Part shown: positions 1 to 8,238 of the stretch, piece after piece | Layout of the letters: every line of letters starts with the position of its first letter | How positions within the stretch are numbered: position 1 is the stretch's first letter | NCBI RefSeq assembly: GCF_001679485.1 | Contig: NZ_LZOZ01000001.1 | Location: forward strand, 124,001-188,000 | Direction of reading: 5' to 3' | Source of the DNA: Haemophilus sp. CCUG 60358 | Lineage (GTDB): Bacteria; Pseudomonadota; Gammaproteobacteria; Enterobacterales; Pasteurellaceae | DNA length: 64,000 bases | Made by a program: the position numbers and the translations under genes | Notes under the pieces: generated by a model | What the model saw: only the letters and a program-made list of their open reading frames with translations | The model's database searches: none | What the model was told of the DNA's origin: nothing

Positions 1-249
1 ACTAATAAATTGTATTCGTTGCGTGCGCCGCCATGTTCGACAAACACTCCCGATGTGCTTTTTGCTACATCAGACACCCGATCTTGGTTATTTTTTTGTA
101 ATTCAGCCTGGTCAATACGAGCGGTGCTGAGATCACTCGATTTTTCACCGATGACCGATGACTTCAATTTGACCAAGGGTAAATACATTTTCGGCATAAG
201 CAGGCAAGTAAGCCAAACTAATGGCGATGCAAAGCAGTTTCTTTTCCAT
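1..249 (-). pseudogene. TonB-dependent outer-membrane receptor, 5' part, frameshifted
   Basis: Reading leftward from an ATG at 249, preceded by AAAGGA, the first residues form a signal peptide (MEKKLLCIAISLAYLPAYA) followed by a TonB-box-like start of the mature protein ending in IEVIG. The frame then hits a stop at about 145. Shifting frame restores a typical TonB receptor plug: a stretch containing QDRVSDVAKSTSGVFVEHGG and then ARNEYNLL, which runs off the window edge. The shift is explained by a 7-base tandem duplication (ACCGATG on the plus strand at 147-153 and 154-160); with one copy the reading frame is continuous. The gene starts inside the end of the upstream membrane-protein gene, so the two are probably co-transcribed and face a control region with ModE-like sites. 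A metal or metallophore substrate is inferred from context only. It may be a decayed gene or a reversible off state. Confidence 0.8.
147..160. repeat. 7-bp tandem duplication breaking the receptor gene
   Basis: ACCGATG occurs twice in direct succession and is followed by two more matching bases. Removing one unit restores the TonB receptor reading frame on the minus strand. Confidence 0.85.
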
Positions 250-733
250 TGGAACATCCTTTTAGGTTGGGGTTGAAACGTAACTTCAATGCAATGGTGA
301 TCGCGGCGAAAATTTTCTCATCATTATGGGGGAAATTTTCTCGTAAAGTGCGGTTAGAATCGCTGAAGTTTATTTTTCCGTTAGCTAATTCTGTGAGTAA
401 AATCGAAGGGGTAAGTTGAAGTTGCTCCGCAATTTGTAGAATTGAAAAGTGCTCAAACGTCATGATCAAACGGTCTAAATTGCAATAGGTGGGATAGCGA
501 CTATGCGTCACCAAATCGTTAAATTGTTGCACAATTTTGACCGCTTTATTTTTACGATTGAAGAAGTGTAAAGCTACGCCCAAAATAAACAGTAAAGCAG
601 AACCTAAATGCAACTGAAAGATGCCTTGAATGGGCCACTGGAAGTAAATCCCTAAGCCGCTGAACAATATCCCTGCTAATCCTGCAATGAGCATGCAAAG
701 CAAGCAAAACTTATAAATCACATCCCATTTCAT
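218..733 (-). CDS. Small membrane protein of unknown function upstream of the TonB receptor
   Basis: This 171-residue protein has two predicted membrane segments (about residues 8-30 and 38-58) and then a basic, soluble C-terminal region of about 110 residues containing a helical stretch (about 90-115) that could resemble a small DNA-binding or interaction fold. I do not recognise a family. An AAAGGTG ribosome-binding site precedes the ATG. Its 3' end overlaps the start of the TonB receptor gene by about 30 bases, which suggests translational coupling. It is divergent from a metal ABC importer, and the shared intergenic region carries two ModE-like palindromes. Two hydrophobic helices next to a TonB receptor recall helper membrane proteins of metal uptake loci, but this is inference. 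Confidence 0.7.
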   Translation of the reverse strand: MKWDVIYKFCLLCMLIAGLAGILFSGLGIYFQWPIQGIFQLHLGSALLFILGVALHFFNRKNKAVKIVQQFNDLVTHSRYPTYCNLDRLIMTFEHFSILQIAEQLQLTPSILLTELANGKINFSDSNRTLRENFPHNDEKIFAAITIALKLRFNPNLKGCSNGKETALHRH

Positions 734-759
734 TTTTTCACCTTTAGCTATGAATAATA

Positions 760-787
760 AATATTATATAATTAAAAATATAACGAT
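760..787. promoter_or_regulatory. ModE-box-like palindrome 1
   Basis: The right half AATATAACGAT (777-787) matches the ModE half-site TATATANCGAT at all but one position, and the left half AATATTATATA (760-770) matches ATCGNTATATA less well. The six-base spacer fits the consensus. It lies just upstream of the minus-strand membrane-protein/receptor genes. The consensus is recalled from the literature on ModE and was not searched. Confidence 0.55.
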
Positions 788-806
788 GTTATTCTAACAA
801 AATTTA

Positions 807-834
807 TTTGTTATGTTAAAGAATATATAACGTT
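807..834. promoter_or_regulatory. ModE-box-like palindrome 2
   Basis: Read on the minus strand, the left half AACGTTATATA differs from ATCGNTATATA at one position. After a six-base spacer, the right half AACATAACAAA matches only in part. On the plus strand it reads TGTTATGT, eight bases, ATATAACG, close to the E. coli modA-type operator. It sits 45-72 bases before the plus-strand importer operon, where a molybdate-loaded ModE could repress it. Confidence 0.6.
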
Positions 835-878
835 AAAATTAAGTTGTATCAGTTGAATGGCTAAAAGAGGGAGAAAAC

Positions 879-1877
879 ATGAAAAAATGGATAACCATTG
901 TACTTTCAGTCTGTGTAGGAACTGCAGCATTAGCAACCGAGGAAGTGTCTTATTTGGGAGGGGAATTACCTCCTCCAGCTAAAATTGAAAAAGTCTTAAG
1001 TGCAGGTAATCCAGCCGATGTATTATTGCTTTCAAGTGCACCGAATAAATTGCTGGGATTGGCAGGATTTAATATGGAAAAACGCGGAAAACTGTTTCCT
1101 GCAGCACTGCAATCTTTACCAACCTTAGGGAAAATAGCTGGAAAAGGCAGCACGCTCTCGCCAGAGAAAATTGTGGCATTACAACCGAATTTAATTATTG
1201 ATGTGGGTAATGTCACGCCAAACTATATCGATCAAGCAAAACGTACTTTTGAACAAACGGGCGTGCCTTATTTATTGTTAGATGGCAAACTCAGTGAAAC
1301 ACCGACTACCTTACGTTATTTAGGCAAAATATTAGGTGCAGAGAACTTAACTGAACCTCAGGCTAAGTATGCAGAAGAAACACTTAAACAAGCGGTCGAC
1401 AATGCCTCTAAATTTACCAAAACCTTCTATTTAGCTCGTAGTGCAGATGGCTTACAAACAGGACAAAAAGGTTCGATTCATACGGAAGCCATTGAAATCG
1501 TCGGTTTAAAAAACGTGGTAGAAGGCGATCATAAAGGGCTCACACAGGTTTCGATGGAGCAGCTTTTATTATGGAATCCTGATGTGATTTTTAGCCAATA
1601 TCCTGAGTTTTTGCAAACCTTAAAAGATAATCCGCAATGGCAACAATTAAGTGCGGTCAAAAATGGACACGTTTTTTTAATTCCGAATAATCCATTCGGT
1701 TGGTTAGATTCGCCACCTAGTGTGAATCGTTTGCTTGGAGTACGTTGGGTCTCTCATTTAGTCAGCGGTAAACCTATTGCTGAATTTGCAAAAGAAGTAC
1801 AAACGTTTTATCACTTGTTCTATCAGATTGAATTAACCGCAGAACAAGCGGCTCAATTGCTACATGATGTGAAATAG
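879..1877 (+). CDS. Periplasmic metal-binding protein of an ABC importer (FecB/BtuF type)
   Basis: The 332-residue protein begins with a signal peptide (about residues 1-19, ending TAALA). It has the two-lobed layout of class III periplasmic binding proteins, with the motifs SPEKIVALQPNLIIDVG in the first lobe and SMEQLLLWNPDVIF in the second. GGGAG precedes the ATG. It is the first gene of an operon with a FecCD-type permease, an ATPase and modD. The modD neighbour and ModE-like sites suggest molybdate or tungstate, or a chelate of them, as ligand. The family itself is mostly known for siderophores, haem and cobalamin, so the substrate is not settled. It differs clearly from the second binding protein at 4584, so this is not a simple tandem duplicate. 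Confidence 0.8.
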   Translation: MKKWITIVLSVCVGTAALATEEVSYLGGELPPPAKIEKVLSAGNPADVLLLSSAPNKLLGLAGFNMEKRGKLFPAALQSLPTLGKIAGKGSTLSPEKIVALQPNLIIDVGNVTPNYIDQAKRTFEQTGVPYLLLDGKLSETPTTLRYLGKILGAENLTEPQAKYAEETLKQAVDNASKFTKTFYLARSADGLQTGQKGSIHTEAIEIVGLKNVVEGDHKGLTQVSMEQLLLWNPDVIFSQYPEFLQTLKDNPQWQQLSAVKNGHVFLIPNNPFGWLDSPPSVNRLLGVRWVSHLVSGKPIAEFAKEVQTFYHLFYQIELTAEQAAQLLHDVK

Positions 1878-1879
1878 CT

Positions 1880-2893
1880 ATGCCGTATTTTGTTCAGCGT
1901 AACCCGAAAGTATTTTTTACTTCGCTGGTGATTTTGCTAGTCGGCACCATTTTGCTCTCGTTGAATGTGGGCAAATTTCCGATTTCGCCACTTCAACTTG
2001 GGCAAGCAATTCGTTGTGTATTTGAAACCGAATGTCAAACCCCATCTTCCGTTGAAACGGTGCTTTGGTATATTCGCACACCACGTATTTTAGTGGCTTG
2101 TTTGGTGGGAGCAGCGCTGGCTGCAGCGGGGGCGACTTATCAGGGGATGTTTAAAAATCCGTTGGTTTCTCCTGATATCTTAGGTGTTTCAAGCGGCGCA
2201 GGACTAGGTGCATCACTGGCAATTTTCTACAATTTACCGATGTTTTATGTGCAGCTTTTTGCCTTTACTGGCGGTATCTTGGCGGTGCTGTGTGTTTCCA
2301 TGGTCGGATCAAGAAGCCGTAATCAAGATCCCATTTTGGTCTTAGTGCTTTCAGGGATTGCTATCGGTTCATTACTTGGCGCAGGTATTTCACTGTTAAA
2401 AATTTTAGCTGATCCTTTTACCCAGCTACCTTCCATTACTTTTTGGCTCTTAGGCAGTTTTACCGCGGTTGGTGTGAAAGAATTAAGCCAACTAGCCCCA
2501 ATTTTAATCTTCGGTATTTTGCCGCTTTTCTTATTACGTTGGCGATTAAATCTACTTGCCTTAGAAGAAGATGAAGCCAAAAGCCTTGGTATTCCTATCC
2601 AACGTACTCGCTATATTTTGATTATTTTCACTACGCTTTGTACCGCAAGTGCGGTCTCCATTACCGGGATTATTGGCTGGGTTGGCTTGCTCGTGCCTCA
2701 TATTGCTCGATTATTAGTAGGGGCTAATTTCATTTTATTACTGCCAACATCGTTGTTGCTCGGCGCAAGCTTTTTACTTCTCACGGATACACTTGCTCGC
2801 ACAGTTGCGAGCATTGAACTCCCAATAGGGATTTTAACCTCCGCTTGTGGTGCACCGTTTTTCCTCTATTTATTGTTGAGAGGGCGAAAATGA
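1880..2893 (+). CDS. FecCD-family ABC importer permease
   Basis: The protein has 337 residues and about ten hydrophobic segments. It carries the family signatures YIRTPRILVACLVGAALA, QGMFKNPLVSPDILGVSSGA and GIIGWVGLLVPHIARLLVG, as in BtuC, FecD and MolB. It starts two bases after the binding-protein stop codon and overlaps the ATPase gene by four bases (ATGA), so the three are translated as a unit. The inner-membrane dimer would pass the ligand delivered by the upstream binding protein. Substrate assignment to molybdenum or tungsten rests on the adjacent modD. Confidence 0.85.
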   Translation: MPYFVQRNPKVFFTSLVILLVGTILLSLNVGKFPISPLQLGQAIRCVFETECQTPSSVETVLWYIRTPRILVACLVGAALAAAGATYQGMFKNPLVSPDILGVSSGAGLGASLAIFYNLPMFYVQLFAFTGGILAVLCVSMVGSRSRNQDPILVLVLSGIAIGSLLGAGISLLKILADPFTQLPSITFWLLGSFTAVGVKELSQLAPILIFGILPLFLLRWRLNLLALEEDEAKSLGIPIQRTRYILIIFTTLCTASAVSITGIIGWVGLLVPHIARLLVGANFILLLPTSLLLGASFLLLTDTLARTVASIELPIGILTSACGAPFFLYLLLRGRK

Positions 2894-3639
2894 ATTTAAT
2901 TGAAACCCAACAACTCAAGATTGGTTATGGCGATAAGCCCCTGCTAGACAAGATCAATTTTGCTTTAAAACCTCAGCAAATTTGCTGTTTACTTGGCGCC
3001 AATGGGGCAGGGAAAAGTACTTTCTTAAAAACCTTGCTTGGTTTGCAACCTGCACTCAATGGGCAAATTCTTTTTCAAAATAGACCGCTTGCTACATATT
3101 CTGCCGCTGAATTAGCACGTGAAATTGCCTATGTGCCGCAAGCACATGCTCAACTTTTTCCTTTTCTTGTTCAAGATATGGTATTAATGGGGCGTTCTGC
3201 TTATTTGAAATGGTATCAAACGCCGAAAGCTGAAGATAAAGATTTTGCCTTTTCAGCCTTAGATGAATTACAAATAACGCACCTTGCCAAACGTTATTAC
3301 CACGAACTCAGTGGCGGCGAAAAACAACTTGTACTCATTGCACGAGCTATCGCTCAACAGGCGAAATTATTGATTATGGACGAACCGACAGCTAGTCTTG
3401 ATTTCGGTAATCAAATTCGAGTATTGGAAAAAATTAAGCAACTACAGCATCAAAACATCGCCTTGCTGATTACGACTCACAACCCTCAACAAGCGGCATA
3501 TTTAGCCGAGAATATTGCTATGCTCGATCAAGAATTTGGTTTTCAGCAAGGTCAAAAAGATGAACTGATGACATTGGAAAACCTCGCCAAAATTTACCGC
3601 ACTTCAGTTCAGGAATTGCAAAAGCATCTCAACATTTAA
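2890..3639 (+). CDS. ABC importer ATPase, FecE type
   Basis: The start is taken as the ATG at 2890, which overlaps the permease stop, giving 249 residues beginning MNLIETQQLKIGYGDKPL. It has Walker A GANGAGKST, the ABC signature LSGGEKQ, Walker B LLIMDEPTASLD and the switch histidine in TTHNP. It is the cytoplasmic nucleotide-hydrolysing subunit that powers the preceding permease. modD follows after nine bases, indicating the same transcript. Confidence 0.88.
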   Translation: MNLIETQQLKIGYGDKPLLDKINFALKPQQICCLLGANGAGKSTFLKTLLGLQPALNGQILFQNRPLATYSAAELAREIAYVPQAHAQLFPFLVQDMVLMGRSAYLKWYQTPKAEDKDFAFSALDELQITHLAKRYYHELSGGEKQLVLIARAIAQQAKLLIMDEPTASLDFGNQIRVLEKIKQLQHQNIALLITTHNPQQAAYLAENIAMLDQEFGFQQGQKDELMTLENLAKIYRTSVQELQKHLNI

Positions 3640-3648
3640 GGATAAACT

Positions 3649-4494
3649 ATGATTTATTTCTCAGACAAAGAACTCGATGATCTTTTATTAGAAGATATTT
3701 ATCGCGGAGACTTAACCACGCGCGCATTAGGAGTGGAAAAAGTCCCAGCAAAAATTGAATTCAAACGTAAAAATGCCGGTGTAGTGGCAGGGATTTCGGT
3801 AGCAGAACGATTACTGAAAAAATTAGACATTACTCCACAGATTTATGTGAATGAAGGGGAATCCGTTGAAGCAGGAGCAGTGTTGCTAAGTGCGGTCGAT
3901 TCTGCGGACAAATTACAGCAGGCATGGAAAGTCGTGCAGCTTGTATTGGAATGGTCTTGTGGCGTGGCACAATACACGGCAGAGATGATTGCTAATGCCA
4001 AATCCATTAACCCGAATGCGGTGGTGTCTTGTACCCGTAAAAGTATTCCGAATACCCGAAAACTGGCGACCAATGCGGTGCTGGCTGCCGGTGGACATAT
4101 CCATCGGCAAGGTGTGAGCGAGACTGTATTGGTTTTCACTAACCACCGTAATTTATTGGCTGAACCGAATAACTGGGTGCATATTGTGGAAACCTTAAAG
4201 CGTGAAGCACCAGAAAATAAGATCACTCTCGAAGCAGACAATTTTGCTCAATTCGAACAAATGATTACAGCCTCTCCCGATATTATTCAGCTAGATAAAT
4301 GGTCGGTTGAAGATGTTAAAACCGCCCTGGATCTCATCAATGCGCAAGGCAAAAATATTACGCTTTCTGTAGCGGGTGGTGTGAATAAAAATAATGTGGC
4401 GGATTATGCCAAGCTAGGTATTAATTTGTTTATTACCTCTGCGCCTTATTATGCTGCACCAGAGGATATTAAGGTGGTGATCAGTAAAGCATAG
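3649..4494 (+). CDS. modD: ModD, molybdenum-transport-associated NadC-like protein
   Basis: The 281-residue protein is of the quinolinate phosphoribosyltransferase (NadC) fold. Visible motifs include [13 protein letters not shown] near the start, the central [18 protein letters not shown], the [11 protein letters not shown] segment, and a late [18 protein letters not shown]. The members called ModD are found in molybdate transport operons and their exact reaction is unsettled. True NadC has NKTRPTTPG and related motifs, which this lacks. It is the last gene of the first importer operon, nine bases after the ATPase, and it is the main reason for proposing a molybdenum or tungsten substrate for that importer. 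Confidence 0.8.
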   Translation: MIYFSDKELDDLLLEDIYRGDLTTRALGVEKVPAKIEFKRKNAGVVAGISVAERLLKKLDITPQIYVNEGESVEAGAVLLSAVDSADKLQQAWKVVQLVLEWSCGVAQYTAEMIANAKSINPNAVVSCTRKSIPNTRKLATNAVLAAGGHIHRQGVSETVLVFTNHRNLLAEPNNWVHIVETLKREAPENKITLEADNFAQFEQMITASPDIIQLDKWSVEDVKTALDLINAQGKNITLSVAGGVNKNNVADYAKLGINLFITSAPYYAAPEDIKVVISKA

Positions 4495-4528
4495 TCGTTT
4501 TGCTTAGAACATCTATTGTTTTTTATCT

Positions 4529-4556
4529 ATCGCTATATATTTTGTTGTATAATTCA
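4529..4556. promoter_or_regulatory. ModE-box-like site over the molA promoter
   Basis: ATCGCTATATA at 4529-4539 matches the left ModE half-site exactly. After a six-base spacer, TGTATAATTCA is a degenerate right half. A perfect TATAAT at 4548-4553 lies inside the right half, so a bound repressor would cover the -10 element. The molA start is at 4584. Confidence 0.6.
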
Positions 4557-4583
4557 GATCCGTTTTCATTTTAAGGATAATTT

Positions 4584-5624
4584 ATGAAATTTAATCGCTT
4601 ATTTGCTGCAGCTTTGTTCGGCATTTTTTCCACATCGGCATTAGCTGATCGTGTTGTAACTGATCAATTGGATCGTCAAGTGACGATTCCCGATCATATT
4701 CAGCGTGCTGTAGTATTACAGCATCAAACCCTTAATATTGCCGTGCAATTAGATGCCACTAAACAGATTGTTGGAGTGTTATCAAATTGGAAAAAACAAC
4801 TGGGGCAAAATTATGTACGTTTAGCGCCGGAATTAGAAAAAATGGCCATGCCAGGCGATTTAAATTCGGTGAATATTGAAAGTTTGTTGGAATTAAAACC
4901 GGATGTGGTGTTTGTTACCAACTATGCGCCACCAGAAATGATTAAGCAAATTGCTGATACTGGTATTCCGGTGATTGCCATTTCTCTACGAACTGGCAGC
5001 GATAAAGATAAACTTAATCCAACTTTGGCCGATGAAGATAAAGCTTATAACGAAGGCTTAACTCAAGGTATTGAGTTGATCGCCCAAGTATTTGAAAAAG
5101 AACAACAAGGCAAAGAATTAGTTAAAGAGGCATTTGCGAATCGTAAAATGTTAGCCGATCGTTTAGGGGCAATTCCTGCAGATAAACGAGTGCGTACCTA
5201 TATGGCCAACCCGGATTTAAATACCTATGGTTCGGGTAAATATACTGGTTTAATGTTGGAACATGCAGGTGCTTACAACGTTGCGGCAGCGACAGTGAAA
5301 GGCTTTAAACAGGTATCTATGGAAAATGTGCTTGAGTGGAATCCAGCAGTGATTTTGGTACAAGATCGTTATCCTAAAGTGGTGTCACAAATTAAAGAAG
5401 ATGCAGCTTGGGCTAATATTGATGCAGTGAAAAATAACCAAGTATTTTTAATGCCGGAATATGCGAAAGCTTGGGGTTATCCGATGCCAGAAGCCTTAGC
5501 ATTAGGCGAAGTTTGGTTAGCAAAATCGCTATATCCGCAAAAATTTCAAGATATCGATTTAGATAAAATGGTGAATGACTATTATTTAAAATTCTATCGT
5601 CAACCGTATAACAATGGTAAATAA
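4584..5624 (+). CDS. molA: MolA, molybdate/tungstate periplasmic binding protein
   Basis: The 346-residue protein has a signal peptide cleaved near residue 21 (TSALA|DR). It closely resembles, from memory, the H. influenzae MolA protein (HI1472), whose structures showed molybdate and tungstate bound to a class III fold. Recognisable stretches are AVVLQHQTLNIAVQLDATKQ, ESLLELKPDVVFVTNY, GSGKYTGLMLEHAGAYNVAA and MPEYAKAWGYPMPEALALG. AAGGA precedes the ATG. It has its own TATAAT promoter with an overlapping ModE-like site, so it is likely repressed when molybdate is plentiful. Its stop codon lies inside molB. Confidence 0.88.
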   Translation: MKFNRLFAAALFGIFSTSALADRVVTDQLDRQVTIPDHIQRAVVLQHQTLNIAVQLDATKQIVGVLSNWKKQLGQNYVRLAPELEKMAMPGDLNSVNIESLLELKPDVVFVTNYAPPEMIKQIADTGIPVIAISLRTGSDKDKLNPTLADEDKAYNEGLTQGIELIAQVFEKEQQGKELVKEAFANRKMLADRLGAIPADKRVRTYMANPDLNTYGSGKYTGLMLEHAGAYNVAAATVKGFKQVSMENVLEWNPAVILVQDRYPKVVSQIKEDAAWANIDAVKNNQVFLMPEYAKAWGYPMPEALALGEVWLAKSLYPQKFQDIDLDKMVNDYYLKFYRQPYNNGK

Positions 5625-6627
5625 ACATTCTAAATTGATGGGCTTATTGCTCATTGTTTTGGTCGCTAGCGCCCTGATTTCTTTAGGAATCGGGCGTTAT
5701 GCTTTATCCCTAGAGCAGATTTTGCAAATTTTAACGGCAAAATTGACCGCACTTCCTATTGATCCAATCCATCAGCAAGTTATTTTCCAAGTTCGTTTAC
5801 CGCGTATTTTATCTGCCCTTTGTGTGGGGGCCGGATTAGCCTTAAGCGGCGCCGCATTACAGGGCATTTTTCGTAATCCGTTGGTGGATCCGCATATTAT
5901 TGGTGTTACCTCAGGTTCAGCATTTGGCGGCACGTTGGCCATTTTTTTTAGTTTGAGTCTGTATGGCTTATTTGCCAGTACGATTTTTTTCGGTTTAAGT
6001 ACATTAGTACTCGTTTTTTTGTTTAGCGTAAAGTTTGGTCGAAGAAGTTTACTGATGTTAATTTTAATCGGGATGATTTTAAGTGGGCTGTTTTCTGCAT
6101 TGGTGAGCTTATTGCAGTACGTTTCCGACACTGAAGAAAAATTACCGAGTATCGTGTTTTGGTTGATGGGCAGTTTCGCTACAGCCAATACAGAAAAATG
6201 GCTATTTTTCTTAGTCCCTTTTGTGTGTTGTTCGACTTTATTGCTGAAACTTAGTTGGCGCTTAAATTTGCTCTCCTTAGAGGATAAAGAGGCTAAAGCA
6301 TTAGGTGTGAAAGTTGGACGATTACGCTGGTTGGTTATTGGTCTTAGCGGAACGTTAGTCGCTTGCCAAGTGGCGATTAGTGGCAGTATCGGTTGGGTTG
6401 GTTTAATTATTCCGCATATTAGTCGTATGTTGGTCGGTGCTAATCACCAACGTTTACTGCCTTGTACAATGTTAGTTGGTGCTATTTATATGCTGTGGGT
6501 GGACAATGCCGCCCGTGCCTTAACCGATAATGAAATTCCAATCAGTATTTTAACCGCACTTATTGGCGCACCTCTGTTTGGTATATTAGTTTATCGTTTA
6601 AAACGAAATGGAGCGATGCGTGACTGA
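5614..6627 (+). CDS. molB: MolB, molybdate/tungstate ABC importer permease
   Basis: The 337-residue protein has about ten membrane segments and FecCD signatures: VRLPRILSALCVGAGLAL, QGIFRNPLVDPHIIGVTSGSA, and SGSIGWVGLIIPHISRMLVG. It overlaps the molA end by 11 bases and molC begins before its stop. It matches the role of H. influenzae HI1471, whose complex with HI1470 was solved as a molybdate importer. It is a paralogue of the permease at 1880, with the same motifs and different loops. Confidence 0.88.
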   Translation: MVNKHSKLMGLLLIVLVASALISLGIGRYALSLEQILQILTAKLTALPIDPIHQQVIFQVRLPRILSALCVGAGLALSGAALQGIFRNPLVDPHIIGVTSGSAFGGTLAIFFSLSLYGLFASTIFFGLSTLVLVFLFSVKFGRRSLLMLILIGMILSGLFSALVSLLQYVSDTEEKLPSIVFWLMGSFATANTEKWLFFLVPFVCCSTLLLKLSWRLNLLSLEDKEAKALGVKVGRLRWLVIGLSGTLVACQVAISGSIGWVGLIIPHISRMLVGANHQRLLPCTMLVGAIYMLWVDNAARALTDNEIPISILTALIGAPLFGILVYRLKRNGAMRD

Positions 6628-7396
6628 TTTGATTAAAGTAAGTGAGCTTGCATTTGCTTATGAAAAAAATAACCTGCTTTTTCAACATCTCAATTTTGCT
6701 TTACTGGAAGGAGAGATTCTTGCTATTTTAGGACAAAATGGTTGTGGCAAAAGTACCTTGTTAGATCTGTTACTTGGCATTCATCGCCCCTTACAAGGTA
6801 ATATTCAGCTGAATAACTCAATTGGTTTTGTCCCGCAATTTTTCAGTGCACCTTTTGCCTATTCGGTATTGGATATTGTGCTAATGGGGCGTTCAAACCA
6901 TATTGCCACCTTTAGTAAGCCCAAACCCAAAGATATTGAAGTGGCTCTACAGGCATTAACGGATTTAGGCTTGCAACATTTAGCTGAACAAGATTTTTCT
7001 TCACTTTCAGGAGGGCAGCGCCAGTTGATCTTGATTGCGCGTGCCATTGCATCCGAATGTCGTTTAATGCTGTTGGATGAACCAACTTCAGCACTTGATT
7101 TAGCCAATCAGGATGCGGTGTTATCACTTTTAAGACAATTAACGAAAAAGCGCGGCTTGGGAATTATTTTCACCACGCATCAACCTAACCATGCACAAGC
7201 GATTGCGGATAAAACACTTTTGTTCAATCGAGATTTTATTCGCTTTGGGCAAACGGATGAAATATTAACTTCTGAAAATCTGACCGCACTCTTTCATTTA
7301 CCGATGATTGTTGAACAATCGCAATATCAACAGCAACAGTTTAGCCATTTTGTGCCAGTTTATGAGGTGTTGTTAGAAGGAAAGAGAGATGAATAA
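6608..7396 (+). CDS. molC: MolC, molybdate/tungstate importer ATPase
   Basis: The protein has 262 residues. Walker A is GQNGCGKST, the Q-loop region reads VPQFFSAPFAYSVLDIVLMG, the signature is LSGGQRQ, Walker B is LMLLDEPTSALD, and the switch is TTHQP. The sequence is close to that remembered for HI1470. It overlaps molB by 20 bases. An alternative GTG start a few codons later is possible. The ModA-like gene begins within its last codons (ATGAATAA), so all four genes form one unit. Confidence 0.88.
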   Translation: MERCVTDLIKVSELAFAYEKNNLLFQHLNFALLEGEILAILGQNGCGKSTLLDLLLGIHRPLQGNIQLNNSIGFVPQFFSAPFAYSVLDIVLMGRSNHIATFSKPKPKDIEVALQALTDLGLQHLAEQDFSSLSGGQRQLILIARAIASECRLMLLDEPTSALDLANQDAVLSLLRQLTKKRGLGIIFTTHQPNHAQAIADKTLLFNRDFIRFGQTDEILTSENLTALFHLPMIVEQSQYQQQQFSHFVPVYEVLLEGKRDE

Positions 7397-8106
7397 ACTC
7401 ACTATTTATAGCGCAGGAAGCTTTCGATATGCCTTATTGGAGATTACTGGTGCATTTAAGCAATGTAATGAAGTAGAAATTGAATGTATATTTGGTCCTG
7501 CTGGTTTGTTGAAAACGCGCATAATGGAAGGGGGAGTTAGCTGATGTTTTTATTAGTGCGAATTCAGAAAATGTATCGGCATTAGGGAGTCGAGTTTTTC
7601 AGCAGCAGGTGCTCACTTATAATCAACTTATGCTTACAACAAAAAATAAGCTAGAATTTCAGCGAGATACCCTTGAGCTACTTTTTGATGATCAATATCG
7701 ATTAGCTACATCAACGCCGGTTTATGATCCTTGTGGTGATTATACTTGGCAGCTTTTTGACCTCATTGAAAAAGATTATCCAGAACAAGGTAAAAGGTTA
7801 AAATCGAAGGCATTGAAATTGGTTGGAGGAACAGAAAATCAAGTTGTTATACCACCAGGTGAAATGGCTTCACATTATCTCTTGAAAAACGATTATGCGG
7901 ATATGATGTTGGGCTATGCGCATTACCAGACAAGATTAGAAAATGCGGGGATGCTTTGTCATACATTACCATCCGAATATGATATTCGCGCAGAGTATGT
8001 CCTCGCTATGCTGAATGATACCGAATTGACGCAACGATTTTATCAATTTTTATTGGGTGAGACCGCACAAGAAATCATTCGAAAGAATGGATTTAAAAAT
8101 GATTGA
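7389..8106 (+). pseudogene. ModA-like oxyanion-binding protein without signal peptide, frameshifted
   Basis: From the ATG at 7389 the frame gives MNKLTIYSAGSFRYALLEIT, a ModA-type N-terminus, and reaches a TGA at 7542. The other frame continues with LADVFISANSENVSALG and then VVIPPGEMASHYLLKNDYAD to a stop at 8106. Reducing the GGGGG run at 7530-7534 to four Gs joins the two into one 238-residue protein reading MEGELADVFISAN, as in ModA family members. No signal peptide precedes the mature-like N-terminus, so an intact version would stay in the cytoplasm. It overlaps molC by eight bases. Whether the break is fixed, phase-variable or a base-calling error cannot be told here. Confidence 0.78.
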
Positions 8107-8238
8107 ACATTTAGGGAGAACAGCGTAATAATTCCTTGCTTTTATTGGCTTCAATCGTTAAAATTCAGGCTCCTTGTCATCGCTGAGTTAGAGATCGGCG
8201 AATGATGTATTAATAACACTACCTTTTAGGAGTAAAAA

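Noticed and set aside
10..276. Plus-strand open frame at the left edge
   Set aside because: It is antisense to the signal peptide and plug of the TonB receptor, has no ribosome site, and its composition fits a shadow.
3843..4241. Minus-strand frame opposite modD
   Set aside because: ModD on the plus strand is clear and in operon; the other frame has no recognisable motif.
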